From positions 4,449,501 to 4,513,500 of the forward strand of contig NZ_JNLE01000003.1 in the NCBI RefSeq assembly GCF_000702945.1: 64,000 bases of DNA, read 5' to 3'. The stretch's first letter is position 1. Each line of letters starts with the position of its first letter. Origin of the DNA: Clostridium sp. KNHs205 (GTDB lineage: Bacteria > Bacillota > Clostridia > Lachnospirales > Lachnospiraceae). The notes beneath the pieces were generated by a model. The model saw only the letters and a list, made by a program, of their open reading frames with translations. It did no database searches and was not told the origin of the DNA. The position numbers and the translations under genes were made by a program. This document shows, piece by piece, positions 45,004-54,330 of the stretch.

Positions 45004-45468
45004 ATGAAGATTTATGAATTCGATGCTTTACTTATAAAACATGAAACACTTAACTCAGCTTATATTGAATTTCCCTTTGATGTGGAACAGGAATTCGGTA
45101 CCAGGGGACAGGTTAAGGTACTGGCTTATTTTGACGGTTATGAGTACAGAGGTTCTCTGGCTAAAATGGGGCATTCCTGCCATTTTCTTGGGTTGAATCA
45201 GAAGGTAAGAGAAGCTATCGGTAAAAACCCCGGAGATACCATTCATGTAAAATTACAAAAAGATGAGGCAGAACGTATTCTTGAATTACCGGAGGAATTT
45301 GAGAAGCTTCTGGATAATGAAACGAAAGCGGGGGATTTTTTTAAGGCACTTTCTTACAGCAATCAGAAGAAATTTACGGATTGGATTATCAGTGCTAAGA
45401 AAATAGAAACCAGAGATAAAAGAATTGAAGAAGCAATCGAAATGCTTCGGAATGGCGTAAAGAAATAA
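45004..45468 (+). CDS. DUF1905 / YdeI (OmdA-like) protein
   Basis: A 154-residue soluble protein. N-terminal DUF1905 beta-barrel-like domain (about 1-90; YIEFPFDVEQEFGTRGQVKV, YRGSLAKMG) followed by the YdeI/OmpD-associated helical tail (about 105-150; ALSYSNQKKFTDWIISAKK, RIEEAIEMLRNG). The combination is common in Firmicutes and Bacteroidetes; function unknown. Only a weak Shine-Dalgarno (GATGAGG) is present. Confidence 0.85.
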   Translation: MKIYEFDALLIKHETLNSAYIEFPFDVEQEFGTRGQVKVLAYFDGYEYRGSLAKMGHSCHFLGLNQKVREAIGKNPGDTIHVKLQKDEAERILELPEEFEKLLDNETKAGDFFKALSYSNQKKFTDWIISAKKIETRDKRIEEAIEMLRNGVKK

Positions 45469-45475
45469 CACAAGC

Positions 45476-45506
45476 GGCTGTTGCATTATTATATATTGCA
45501 GCAGCC
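45476..45506 (+). terminator. Stem-loop after the DUF1905 gene
   Basis: GGCTGTTGCA (45476-45485) pairs with TGCAGCAGCC (45497-45506), 10 bp with one wobble. The following ACTCTTATATT is only moderately T-rich, so termination is probable, not certain. Confidence 0.6.
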
Positions 45507-45559
45507 ACTCTTATATTATGAGTATCTTTTTGAGTATCTTTTGTTACAACCCTATGTTA

Positions 45560-45994
45560 TTAAATTACGCCTTTTTGCAGCATGATATTGGCATATAAGG
45601 CCTTCTCTCCTGTTGCCACTATTGCATAGGCCGTTCTTGCGGAATCATAAAAGGCAAATCTCTCCATTTGCCCAATGGTATCGCTGCCTCTGGCATCATG
45701 CTTTTCTACAATTGTCTCATAGGTGTTCCAGATAGGAGTTAAAACAGTATCACCTTTTACTTTTTCCATTAGTGTTACCGGTTTTTCAACATAAGTATCC
45801 AGCGGGAAAACCGTGAGTATGGCATCTAAAATCTCTGGTACACCATGGCCGTCTAAACGTATTACAATACTGTCCTTACCCATTGACTGGGCCGGAAAAT
45901 TACCGTCTGATATTACTATTCTGTCACTATGCCCCATCTCACAGAGAACCTTTAACAGTTCCGGAGATAAAATTGGCGGAATCCCTTTTAGCAT
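45560..45994 (-). CDS. fucU: L-fucose mutarotase (RbsD/FucU family)
   Basis: A 144-residue sugar anomerase. MLKGIPPILSPELLKVLCEMGHSD is split as the family start: LKGIPPILSPELLKVL then MGHSDRIVISDGNFPA with the catalytic His. It interconverts fucose anomers for the isomerase. It begins 13 nt after the kinase gene, third in the fucI-kinase-fucU operon. Confidence 0.93.
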   Translation of the reverse strand: MLKGIPPILSPELLKVLCEMGHSDRIVISDGNFPAQSMGKDSIVIRLDGHGVPEILDAILTVFPLDTYVEKPVTLMEKVKGDTVLTPIWNTYETIVEKHDARGSDTIGQMERFAFYDSARTAYAIVATGEKALYANIMLQKGVI

Positions 45995-46007
45995 AATTTA
46001 TTCCTCC

Positions 46008-47468
46008 TTAACCTGTTACCGCCTTATAGCGTTGGTATGCAGCCTCCCAGCTTTCCTGTTCCATTGGCTGATAAATACTGATTTCTGCGGACTGACCGAT
46101 AATGCTTCTTGCTGCTGTAAGGTTTTCTATTTCTCCTGCAGCAATTAACTGAAGGGCTATGTTTCCATAGACCGTAGCTTCCGAAGGTCCGGCAACCACT
46201 TCTTTCTTACAGGCACAGGCAGTCATCCTGCATAGTAATTTACTGTTGATTCCTCCACCTACCATATAAAGTCTGTCATAGGTCAAGCCGGTACAATCTG
46301 CTATTTCCTCCATCACCGTCCGATATCTGAAGGAAAGGCTTTCATTGATGCAGCGCACGATCTCTCCCGGTGTTTCAGGAACCTTCTGTCCGGTCTTTCT
46401 GCAATATTCCCGAATACGCTCCGGAAGATTTCCGGGCAATGCAAATTCTTCACTGTCCGTATCTATAAAGCTCTGAAAAGCTTCTGTACTTTCAGCCATT
46501 TTCTCTAACTCTGAAAAGCTGTAGGAGGTCCCCTCCTTCTCCCACCAGCGTCTGCTCTCCTGAACCAGCCATAAACCGGTGAGATTTTTTAAATAGGATA
46601 TCTTACCTCCGAAACCTCCTTCATTGGTGAAATTATATCCGGCGGACTTCTCATCTATCAGAGGACTATCCAGTTCTGTCCCCATTAAAGACCAGGTGCC
46701 GCAGCTTATAAACAGGAAATCTTTCTCTCTGGCAGGTACAGCAACCAATGCACTCTGGGTATCATGTCCTGCTACTGCTGTCACATTTATGGATGCTACA
46801 TTTAATTCTTCTTTGATCTCATCTGTTATTGAACCAATAATAGTACCGCTGGGTATTATCTCCGGCAGCAGGGTTTCTGAAATTCCCAAGGCTTTTATAA
46901 CTTCCTCAGACCACTTTCTCTCTTTCGCATCTAATAATTGTGTGGTAGAAGCTATGGAATATTCGGCATATCTTTTTCCTGTAAACAGATAGTTGAATAA
47001 ATCCGGCATAAGCAGCAGAGTATCTGCTCTATCCAAAGTATCTTTATCAGATACCAGGGAAAGAAGCTGGAATGCTGTATTTATCTCCATCAGCTGATTA
47101 CCTGTAATATGGTAAAGTTCCTCCAGGCTGATTCTTTCTTCCGCTGCCTTTAGCATACCTTTTGTTCTTAAATCCCGGTAATGAACCGGGTTCTCAAGCA
47201 GCCTTCCTTTTCCATCAAGGAGTCCGAAATCCACTCCCCAGGTATCTACTCCAAGACTGGTGATCTCACCCTCAGCCTTGGCTTTTACTAACCCCTGTTT
47301 CATTTCATGAAAGAGTCTTAGAACATCCCAATATAGAGTTCCTCTGATTAACACCGGTTCATTTAAGAATCGATGGATTTCCCTGATAGTAATCCTGTTA
47401 TCTGAAAGTTCACCGACCATAGCCCTGCCGCTTGAGGCCCCAAGGTCAAACGCAATAACCTTCTTCAT
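46008..47468 (-). CDS. Rhamnulokinase-family sugar kinase, likely acting on L-fuculose
   Basis: A 486-residue FGGY-family kinase closest to RhaB: KVIAFDLGASSGRAMVGEL, VDTWGVDFGLLD, GHDTQSALVAVP, FISCGTWSLMGTEL and YMVGGGINSKLLCRMTA. In fucose operons of this bacterial group a RhaB-like kinase often replaces FucK; the flanking fucI and fucU support L-fuculose as substrate, but rhamnulose cannot be excluded. ATG 47468 has AAGGAG upstream; 47489 is not preferred. A weak GTGT/ACAC hairpin precedes the ribosome site. Confidence 0.85.
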   Translation of the reverse strand: MKKVIAFDLGASSGRAMVGELSDNRITIREIHRFLNEPVLIRGTLYWDVLRLFHEMKQGLVKAKAEGEITSLGVDTWGVDFGLLDGKGRLLENPVHYRDLRTKGMLKAAEERISLEELYHITGNQLMEINTAFQLLSLVSDKDTLDRADTLLLMPDLFNYLFTGKRYAEYSIASTTQLLDAKERKWSEEVIKALGISETLLPEIIPSGTIIGSITDEIKEELNVASINVTAVAGHDTQSALVAVPAREKDFLFISCGTWSLMGTELDSPLIDEKSAGYNFTNEGGFGGKISYLKNLTGLWLVQESRRWWEKEGTSYSFSELEKMAESTEAFQSFIDTDSEEFALPGNLPERIREYCRKTGQKVPETPGEIVRCINESLSFRYRTVMEEIADCTGLTYDRLYMVGGGINSKLLCRMTACACKKEVVAGPSEATVYGNIALQLIAAGEIENLTAARSIIGQSAEISIYQPMEQESWEAAYQRYKAVTG

Positions 47469-47507
47469 AAAACTCCTTCTGTGTACCATGACACACCATG
47501 ATTCCTT

Positions 47508-49301
47508 TTACTTATACAAAGGTCCGAAATTCTGGCAGGCTCTGTAATCCTGTCCTTCCTTATCCATGCCGAAAGCACTCCATACCGCAGGACGGAAGAT
47601 CTTTTCTTCAGGGACATTGTGCATATTAACAGGAATTCTTAAGATAGAGCACAAGGTTATTATATCTGCACCGATATGTCCATAACTGATAGCACCATGG
47701 TTGGCTCCCCAATTATTCATTACATCATAAGCAGAGGTAAATGCACCTTTACCCGTAAGTCTTGGAGCAAACCAGGTACAGGGCCAGGTGTAATCTGTTC
47801 TCTTCCACAATTTATCAGATACCTCTTCGGGCAGATTAACGGTATAACCTTCTGCCAGCTGAAGTACAGGACCTATGCCTTTTACCAGATTTATACGAAC
47901 CATGGTTACCGGCATTTCACTTCTGGTCAAGAATCTGGAGGAGTAACCGCCGCCTCTGAAATATCCTGTATCTGCCGCATTCCAGGTAGTTGCCTTTAAG
48001 CAGGCTTCCTGATCTGCCTCTGTCATTTCCCAGAAGGGTTTCATTATACCATTGCCGTCAGCATCTTTTATCTCACCGCAGGCATCAATGCAGGCAGCAC
48101 CGGAGTTAATCAGATGGATAAATCCTTTGGATTCTGCCGCAATACCTTCCAGTTCATAACCGGTAGCTTTCTTAACTGCCTCAGGACTCCAATAAGTCCT
48201 TACATCCGCAAAAATCTGAGGGGTATTGGTAAGAAGTTTGCCAAAGAGCATACCAACGCCATTTAAGGTATCATTTTCAGTAGCTAATATGTAAGGTTCT
48301 CTTGCACCCTCCCAGTCGAAAGAGGAATTCAACAAAGATTCCGGGAAATCACAATTGGGATAGAAATCCGTCCACTGTCTCTGCCCCTGGAAACCGCCTG
48401 CAATGGCGTTATGACCTACACTTTCTTCTTTTGCATAATCAGGCAGGTTGGGATTTCCGTTAAATAAGTCTTTTATGATACACATCATCTTAACAACAAA
48501 TTCCCAATCCTTCTCTTTTTCTTCCGGTGATTTACGTAATTCCTCCGGATTCTTATCAAAGCCTTCCTTGCAGTGTTCTTTTGTCCAGGCAAGCGCTTTT
48601 TCATACTCAGCCTTATCATATATTTCTTCCATCATTCTGCGGATTATTTCAACTTCATCAACAGATTCCACTCTCATCCCTAAGTATTCTTCGAAGAAAT
48701 CCGTGTCAATAATAGATCCTGCTATACCCATACAGATAGAACCGATCTGAAGATAGGATTTGCCCCTCATAGTTGCTGCGGCAACGGAAGCACGTCCGAA
48801 ACGGAGCAGCTTCTCTTTTACATCCTCCGGTATCTCCGTGTCGGTAGCATCCTGGACATCATGCCCATAGATTCCAAATGCCGGAAGTCCCTTCTGTGCA
48901 TGACCTGCCAGAACAGCTGCAAGATACACTGCACCGGGTCTTTCCGTACCATTAAAGCCCCATACTCCTTTTATTGTATTGGTATCCATATCCATGGTTT
49001 CGGAGCCATAACACCAGCAGGGAGTTACAGTCAGGGTAATGTCTACACCTGCCTTTTTGAATTTATCTGCACAGGCTGCTGCTTCTGCAACACGTCCAAT
49101 GGTAGTATCCGCAATAATAACTTTCACAGGCTCGCCATTGGAATATTTGATATTCTCTTCAAATAGTTTTGCTGCTGCCTTTGCCATATTCATGGTCTGT
49201 TCTTCCAGAGATTCTCTTACTCCTAAGGCACCTCTTCTTCCGTCGATAGTCGGTCTGATTCCGATTACCGGATAATCCCCAATCAATCTGTTTTTAGCCA
49301 T
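47508..49301 (-). CDS. fucI: L-fucose isomerase
   Basis: A 597-residue metal-dependent isomerase converting L-fucose to L-fuculose. Family features: [21 protein letters not shown] (quoted in part: [14 protein letters not shown]), [35 protein letters not shown] in part ([14 protein letters not shown]), and [17 protein letters not shown] at the C-terminus. The ATG at 49301 follows AGAAGGAGG; upstream reading to 49562 would run into the araC promoter region and is not family-like. First gene of the operon. Confidence 0.96.
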   Translation of the reverse strand: MAKNRLIGDYPVIGIRPTIDGRRGALGVRESLEEQTMNMAKAAAKLFEENIKYSNGEPVKVIIADTTIGRVAEAAACADKFKKAGVDITLTVTPCWCYGSETMDMDTNTIKGVWGFNGTERPGAVYLAAVLAGHAQKGLPAFGIYGHDVQDATDTEIPEDVKEKLLRFGRASVAAATMRGKSYLQIGSICMGIAGSIIDTDFFEEYLGMRVESVDEVEIIRRMMEEIYDKAEYEKALAWTKEHCKEGFDKNPEELRKSPEEKEKDWEFVVKMMCIIKDLFNGNPNLPDYAKEESVGHNAIAGGFQGQRQWTDFYPNCDFPESLLNSSFDWEGAREPYILATENDTLNGVGMLFGKLLTNTPQIFADVRTYWSPEAVKKATGYELEGIAAESKGFIHLINSGAACIDACGEIKDADGNGIMKPFWEMTEADQEACLKATTWNAADTGYFRGGGYSSRFLTRSEMPVTMVRINLVKGIGPVLQLAEGYTVNLPEEVSDKLWKRTDYTWPCTWFAPRLTGKGAFTSAYDVMNNWGANHGAISYGHIGADIITLCSILRIPVNMHNVPEEKIFRPAVWSAFGMDKEGQDYRACQNFGPLYK

Positions 49302-49315
49302 AATTAACCTCCTTC

Positions 49316-49333
49316 TGCCGCTTTTTTGCGGCA
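49316..49333 (-). promoter_or_regulatory. Stem-loop directly before the fucI ribosome binding site
   Basis: TGCCGC (49316-49321) and GCGGCA (49328-49333), loop of six, ends immediately next to AGAAGGAGG on the minus strand. Confidence 0.7.
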
Positions 49334-49382
49334 TACAAATACTCACTATTCTCGCATGTAATATTGTAATTTCATTATACGG

Positions 49383-49412
49383 TTGCTGGTAATCAGATAC
49401 TTGTGTTATAAT
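49383..49412 (+). promoter_or_regulatory. Likely promoter of the araC-type gene
   Basis: TTGCTG (49383-49388), 18-nt spacer and TATAAT (49407-49412), 36 nt before the start codon, in the 147-nt divergent region with fucI. A TATAAT also faces fucI (49376-49381 on the minus strand) but lacks a good -35, as expected for an activated promoter. Confidence 0.65.
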
Positions 49413-49448
49413 AGCAAAAAATATAACGATATTCACATTGGAGGTTTT

Positions 49449-50576
49449 ATGCAGAAACTGGGCTACAATGAAAGCAAACAAAGAGGAACCTTTGATTTTC
49501 CAATAGAATTCTATCATGTCGATCAGAATCATCCACAATACATAATGTCTTACCATTGGCATATGGAATATGAAATTATTCGTATTTTAGAAGGCTGCTT
49601 CGTTGTTACTCTGGACGAAAGGGAGCATTTGGCAAAGAAAGGGGATATCCTGTTTCTGAACAGTGGTACCCTTCATGGGGGTACTCCCACAGACTGCATC
49701 TATCAATGCGTTGTTTTTGACATGAACATGCTTGTGAAAAAAGATAACGCCTGTAATCGTTACATTAAAGAAATCATGAATCATACCTATCTGATTAATG
49801 AATATTATCCAGCTGCTCCCTCTGAGAATAAAATTAACAATTCAGAGAATTTAGATAATACAGAGAATTTAAATAACTTACAGAATATAAATGCCTTGCA
49901 GAATTTAAATGCCTTGCAGAATTTAAATGGATTACAAAATATGGATAACTCAAAAGACATGAATACCGTACAGAATATGAATACCTTACAGAACATGGAT
50001 AGCTTACAGAACTTGACTACCATACAAAATATGAATACCTTACAAAGCATGAATGCCTTACAGAATATAAATCATACAGAGCAGCTTTTATTAAAGCAGC
50101 ATCTGGACTGTCTTTTTGATACCTTAAAAGAAAAAGCCCCGGGTTATGAGTTAATTACCCAGGGACTTTTATATCTGATACTTGGAAGTATTACGAAAAA
50201 CCATTATTATTCTACGGACTCCGAAACACAAAGAAACCACAAAAGAATTCATTTGATGAAACAGGTTCTGGAACTTATGGAGGATTCCTATCAAACCAGT
50301 CTGACCCTGGAGCAGCTTTCAAAAGCTGCCGGTATGTCTCCTAAATATTTCTGCCGTTTTTTTCAGGAAATGACTCACAAAAGCCCTTTTGAATATCTGA
50401 ACAATTACCGTATTGAGAGAGCCTGCTGCCAGCTGCTGTCATCGGAGGACACCATAACTGAGATTGCCTATGCCTGCGGTTTTAATGATTTAAGTTACTT
50501 TATTAAGCTGTTTAAACGCTTTAAAGGTATCACTCCCGCCAAATACCGAAAACTTTTTTCTCTTCCTTTTAGCTGA
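49449..50576 (+). CDS. AraC-family regulator with a hexapeptide-repeat linker
   Basis: A 375-residue regulator: N-terminal cupin sensor domain (about 15-110; HYHM-type [24 protein letters not shown]), an Asn/Gln/Leu-rich linker (about 133-205) of NLNALQ-like hexapeptides, and a C-terminal double helix-turn-helix (about 270-372; [33 protein letters not shown]). It is divergent from fucI and probably activates the fucose operon. ATG 49449 has GGAGG 4 nt upstream. The 3' end overlaps the convergent permease gene by 87 bp. Confidence 0.9.
   Translation: MQKLGYNESKQRGTFDFPIEFYHVDQNHPQYIMSYHWHMEYEIIRILEGCFVVTLDEREHLAKKGDILFLNSGTLHGGTPTDCIYQCVVFDMNMLVKKDNACNRYIKEIMNHTYLINEYYPAAPSENKINNSENLDNTENLNNLQNINALQNLNALQNLNGLQNMDNSKDMNTVQNMNTLQNMDSLQNLTTIQNMNTLQSMNALQNINHTEQLLLKQHLDCLFDTLKEKAPGYELITQGLLYLILGSITKNHYYSTDSETQRNHKRIHLMKQVLELMEDSYQTSLTLEQLSKAAGMSPKYFCRFFQEMTHKSPFEYLNNYRIERACCQLLSSEDTITEIAYACGFNDLSYFIKLFKRFKGITPAKYRKLFSLPFS
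49848..50063 (+). repeat. 18-bp tandem repeat coding the linker of the AraC regulator
   Basis: Twelve degenerate 18-bp units (for example AATTTAAATGCCTTGCAG, twice nearly in a row at 49884-49919), each coding six residues of pattern N-(L/M/I)-(N/D)-x-(L/V)-Q. Several units are nearly identical, suggesting recent expansion by slippage. Confidence 0.9.
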
Positions 50577-51575
50577 TGCAATTACCGATTGCAATATAAT
50601 AAAGAAGCAAAGCAGTGCCGATAATACTATTCTTACCCACCAGCTGGATAAGGTTCCCTGGGTTGTTATGAGACTTGTAATGGTTCCTTTTATTAATACC
50701 CCGAATAAAGTTCCCACAACCGTACCCACACCGCCGCTAAGAAGAGTACCGCCTATAACAGCCGCTGAAATTGCATCCATTTCCATTCCTTTTGCCTGTT
50801 CCACAAAACCTGCACTGCTGTTAAGACAGAAGAGAAAACCACCAAGCCCTGCCAGAAAACCCTCCAGAACATAAGCCTGAAGTTTTGTTTTTCTCACATT
50901 AATTCCCATCATTAAAGCACTCTGCTGATTCCCGCCGATTGCATAAAGCTTACGCCCAAATTTCGTATATTTAAGCATTATAGTAATTCCCACTACAATT
51001 GCTATTGCAATTAATACTGTAGGATAGATATAAGCCGCCTGGTAGACACCCTTTTTATTTACAGTCCCAAAGGGCATATAGATCTTATAGTTGGCCCACT
51101 TCATAAATAAATCATTCTGAATTGATATCATCTCGGTACTGACCACTGCAGTCATACCCCGGCCAAAGAACATGCCTCCCAGTGTTACGATAAATGGCTG
51201 TATTTCCAGATAGGCTATCAAATATCCCTGTACCAGTCCAAAGAGAATTCCGATAACTAAAGCCATTGCCAAAGCTGTATAGGTAGTGGCCCCCTTTTTT
51301 TCCATGAAATAAGCTGCTGTCATGCAGACCAGGGCAGTAACTGAACCCACAGAAATATCAATACCGCCTGTTATCATAACCAAAGTCATACCGCAGGCTA
51401 TCACGATAAGTCCTGCATTGGAAATAAAAAGATTTAAGAACATCTGAGGTTTCGCGAAGCCTTTATCCTGATAAAGAAGCATTCCGGCTGCATACATTAC
51501 CAGAAAGAGTCCTATCGTTATAAATAAGAGGAAGGTATTGCTTTGAAGCTTACTTTTATTTTTAGATTTTACCAT
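50490..51575 (-). CDS. yjfF: Sugar ABC transporter permease (YjfF-like)
   Basis: A 361-residue permease of the RbsC/YjfF family with about ten membrane segments and the conserved GGIDISVGSVTAL, GGNQQSALMMGIN and GGTLLSGGVGTVVGTLFGV loops. Compared with YjfF (about 330 residues) it has an extra basic tail (after about 335, [12 protein letters not shown]...) because its stop lies inside the opposite araC gene. I place the start at ATG 51575, one base after the ytfT stop; 51587 is an alternative. Last gene of the ABC operon. Confidence 0.85.
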   Translation of the reverse strand: MVKSKNKSKLQSNTFLLFITIGLFLVMYAAGMLLYQDKGFAKPQMFLNLFISNAGLIVIACGMTLVMITGGIDISVGSVTALVCMTAAYFMEKKGATTYTALAMALVIGILFGLVQGYLIAYLEIQPFIVTLGGMFFGRGMTAVVSTEMISIQNDLFMKWANYKIYMPFGTVNKKGVYQAAYIYPTVLIAIAIVVGITIMLKYTKFGRKLYAIGGNQQSALMMGINVRKTKLQAYVLEGFLAGLGGFLFCLNSSAGFVEQAKGMEMDAISAAVIGGTLLSGGVGTVVGTLFGVLIKGTITSLITTQGTLSSWWVRIVLSALLCFFIILQSVIASAKRKRKKFSVFGGSDTFKAFKQLNKVT

Positions 51576-51576
51576 A

Positions 51577-52632
51577 TTAGTAACCATGCCTTTCTTCCCT
51601 TTTTCGAAATGCATTCCGTTTATGGTTTCCCATGAATTTTCTGAAAACGGGACTTTGCAGCACTACTATGGTAATAACCACAACCGCTTTGTATACGGGC
51701 AGCTGGTCAGCGGATACATTCATGGCGTAAAGAGTAGTGGTCAGTGCCTGAATGGTATAAGCACCGATTACCGAACCTATCAGGCTGAATTTACCTCCGC
51801 TTAAAATATTCCCCCCTAAAGCTACTGCAAGAATAGCATCCATTTCCATATACAGGCCTATGTTATTTGCATCAGCTGAATAGATACGGCTGGAAGCAAT
51901 TATACCAGCAAAACCTGCTAAAACACCGCAAAGTACATAAGTCAGGAATTTGATCAAAGAGGAGTTTAAGCCTACCAGTCTGGAAGCAGATGCATTAACC
52001 CCAACACTTTCAATATAAAGGCCAAGAGCTGTCTTTTTAACAACTACTGCAATAAGAATTACAGCTGCCATACTCATAAATACTGGTGTAGGTATGGGGC
52101 ATTTTCCGATATAGCCGCCTAAAACCTTATAGCTGTCCACACGTATGTAGGTTATCTGACCCCTCGTAATTAACTGGGCTATTCCTCTGCCTGCCGTAAA
52201 TAATATTAATGTAGCGACCATGGGCTGAATATGTAGTTTTGCCACCAAAAAACCGTTAAAGGCACCGCACAGAAGAGCTGCAGCCAAGGCTGCCAGCATA
52301 GCCAGAAGCAGTGGATTCTCAAAAATATTTGTGGATACCTTCCCACCGGAAAGAATCTGACAGCATAATGCCGCAGCCACAGCCATTACTGCCCCGACGC
52401 TGATATCCTGTCCGCCGGAGGCTGCTGTTACCAGCGTCATTCCGATTGCAAGTATTACCAGTTCAGAACCACGGTTTATAATATCCACCATATAACCGTA
52501 AAAAACACCGTTATTCATGGAAATCTGAAAGAAGGCCGGAGTTTTTAAAACATTTACCAGTAAAACTACTGCCAGGCATAAAAAAGGCATAAACAGCCGA
52601 TGCCCCGTAAGGATTTTTATCTTATATCTCAT
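51577..52632 (-). CDS. ytfT: Sugar ABC transporter permease (YtfT-like)
   Basis: A 351-residue RbsC-type permease: SGGQDISVGAVMAVAAALC and GGNILSGGKFSLIGSVIGA are the conserved loops. The ATG at 52632 lies inside the end of the ATPase gene (11-nt overlap), with AGGAGG upstream. With the second permease it forms the heterodimeric channel of a YtfQRT/YjfF-type importer. Confidence 0.9.
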   Translation of the reverse strand: MRYKIKILTGHRLFMPFLCLAVVLLVNVLKTPAFFQISMNNGVFYGYMVDIINRGSELVILAIGMTLVTAASGGQDISVGAVMAVAAALCCQILSGGKVSTNIFENPLLLAMLAALAAALLCGAFNGFLVAKLHIQPMVATLILFTAGRGIAQLITRGQITYIRVDSYKVLGGYIGKCPIPTPVFMSMAAVILIAVVVKKTALGLYIESVGVNASASRLVGLNSSLIKFLTYVLCGVLAGFAGIIASSRIYSADANNIGLYMEMDAILAVALGGNILSGGKFSLIGSVIGAYTIQALTTTLYAMNVSADQLPVYKAVVVITIVVLQSPVFRKFMGNHKRNAFRKREERHGY

Positions 52633-54148
52633 CTGCCTTCTCACCTCCTGCAATGGTTTTCATGATAGTCTCCTGACTAAGTTCACTGCCGCTAAGCTCT
52701 CCTACCTTCCTGCCATCCCGCATTACGATCATCCTGGAACAGGTTCTTAGCATTTCTTCAATTTCCGAGGAAATAAAAGTTACAGCCTTGCCTTCCTCTG
52801 CAAGCTTTAATACCAGTTTTTGAATTTCGGTTTTCGTACCTATATCAATGCCCCGTGTAGGTTCATCCAGAATCAGATATTCCGGATTGGTCAGCAGCCA
52901 TCTTCCCAGTATAACCTTCTGCTGATTGCCTCCCGAGAGATTCTTTATGGGAGTTTCCCTGTTGGCTGCCTTAATCTGCAGAATATCCATATATTTATCA
53001 GCTGCCTCTTCCATTTCTTTTCGGCTCATAGGTTTTAGCATACCCCTTTTTGCCTGTAAGGCTATAATAATATTCTCCCGCAGGGATAAGTCCTTAAGAA
53101 TACCCTCTCCTTTTCTGTCCTCCGGTAAGTATCCCATTCCCAGCTTCATGGCATCAAGAGGTGAATTTATATTTACGGCTTTTCCATTCACTTTAAGCTT
53201 ACCTCCGTCAGCTTTATCGGCACCATATACGGTGCGAACCAGCTCGGAGCGCCCTGATCCCAGGAGTCCCGTCAGTCCTATAACTTCACCTTTGTGTACA
53301 GACAGGTCAAAGGGTTTTATGCTTCCTTCATGTACCAGCTGTTCGGCTTCAATTATTGGCGTTTCTTCTCTTTTATACTCCGCCTGCTCCCCTTTTATAT
53401 CTGCAAGCTCGTCAAAGTCTTTCCCCATCATCTTTGCCACTAATTGTACTCTGGGCAGCTGTTTTATCTCATATTCTCCAACCAGTTCTCCGTTTCTTAG
53501 TACAGTTATGCGATCGCAGACAGTATAGACCTGCTCCAGAAAATGAGTTACAAAGATGATACCTGTTCCTTCCTCCTTCAAGTGGTTCATTAATTGAAAA
53601 AGCCTCATTACTTCCTCTTCATCCAGGGAAGAGGTAGGTTCGTCTAAAATTAACACTCTGCATTTCATATCCATAGCCCTGGCTATGGCGACCATCTGCT
53701 GAATTGCAATGGAGCAATCCTTTAGGAGCTTTAAAGGAGACACCATGATGCCAAGCTTATTCAAAAGAAGTTCAGCTTTTTGATTTATGGTTTTCCAATG
53801 AATAAGACCAGCTCTTTTCGGTTCTCTGCCAAGAAATAAATTTTCAGCCACTGTAAGGTTAGGACATAAATTCACCTCCTGATACACCGTACTGATTCCG
53901 TTTTCCTGAGCTTCTTTTGGAGAATGAATGATGACCGGGTTCTCCTTTCCCTGCATATGTATTTCCCCTGTATCCAGCTCATATACACCGGTCAGAACCT
54001 TGATCAAGGTAGATTTACCGGCACCATTCTCTCCCATCAGCCCATGAATCTCCCCTTTTCGCAAGGTAAAGTTTACATGTGACAGAGCTTTTACACCAGG
54101 GAAACTCTTACTGATATCCTTCATGATTACAATACTCTCAGGACCCAT
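52622..54148 (-). CDS. ytfR: Sugar ABC transporter ATP-binding protein (YtfR-like)
   Basis: A 508-residue protein with two ABC domains, as in RbsA/MglA. First domain Walker A GENGAGKST (about 35), Walker B LILDEPTSSLDEEE; second domain degenerate Walker A GLLGSGRSE, signature LSGGNQQKV and LDEPTRGIDIGT. It energises uptake through the two permeases. Confidence 0.93.
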   Translation of the reverse strand: MGPESIVIMKDISKSFPGVKALSHVNFTLRKGEIHGLMGENGAGKSTLIKVLTGVYELDTGEIHMQGKENPVIIHSPKEAQENGISTVYQEVNLCPNLTVAENLFLGREPKRAGLIHWKTINQKAELLLNKLGIMVSPLKLLKDCSIAIQQMVAIARAMDMKCRVLILDEPTSSLDEEEVMRLFQLMNHLKEEGTGIIFVTHFLEQVYTVCDRITVLRNGELVGEYEIKQLPRVQLVAKMMGKDFDELADIKGEQAEYKREETPIIEAEQLVHEGSIKPFDLSVHKGEVIGLTGLLGSGRSELVRTVYGADKADGGKLKVNGKAVNINSPLDAMKLGMGYLPEDRKGEGILKDLSLRENIIIALQAKRGMLKPMSRKEMEEAADKYMDILQIKAANRETPIKNLSGGNQQKVILGRWLLTNPEYLILDEPTRGIDIGTKTEIQKLVLKLAEEGKAVTFISSEIEEMLRTCSRMIVMRDGRKVGELSGSELSQETIMKTIAGGEKADEI

Positions 54149-54270
54149 TCTAACTTTTGCACCTGCTTTCGTTTACACTGGTACTTCCTTGCATACACTT
54201 AATTCAACACTCGCTGTTTACACAAGGCAGTACGGATTTACTGACCTTAACTTTGCTTTACTCAAACGAA

Positions 54271-54316
54271 AAGGTGCGATACCGTCCATCCCCATGAATC
54301 AACCATACCGCACCTT
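54271..54316 (-). promoter_or_regulatory. Intergenic stem-loop between ytfQ and ytfR
   Basis: AAGGTGCG (54271-54278) pairs with CGCACCTT (54309-54316), followed on the minus strand by TTTCG. A partial terminator or 3' stabiliser here would leave more binding-protein mRNA than transporter mRNA, a common arrangement. Confidence 0.6.
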
Positions 54317-54330
54317 AAACTGCACTTTAT

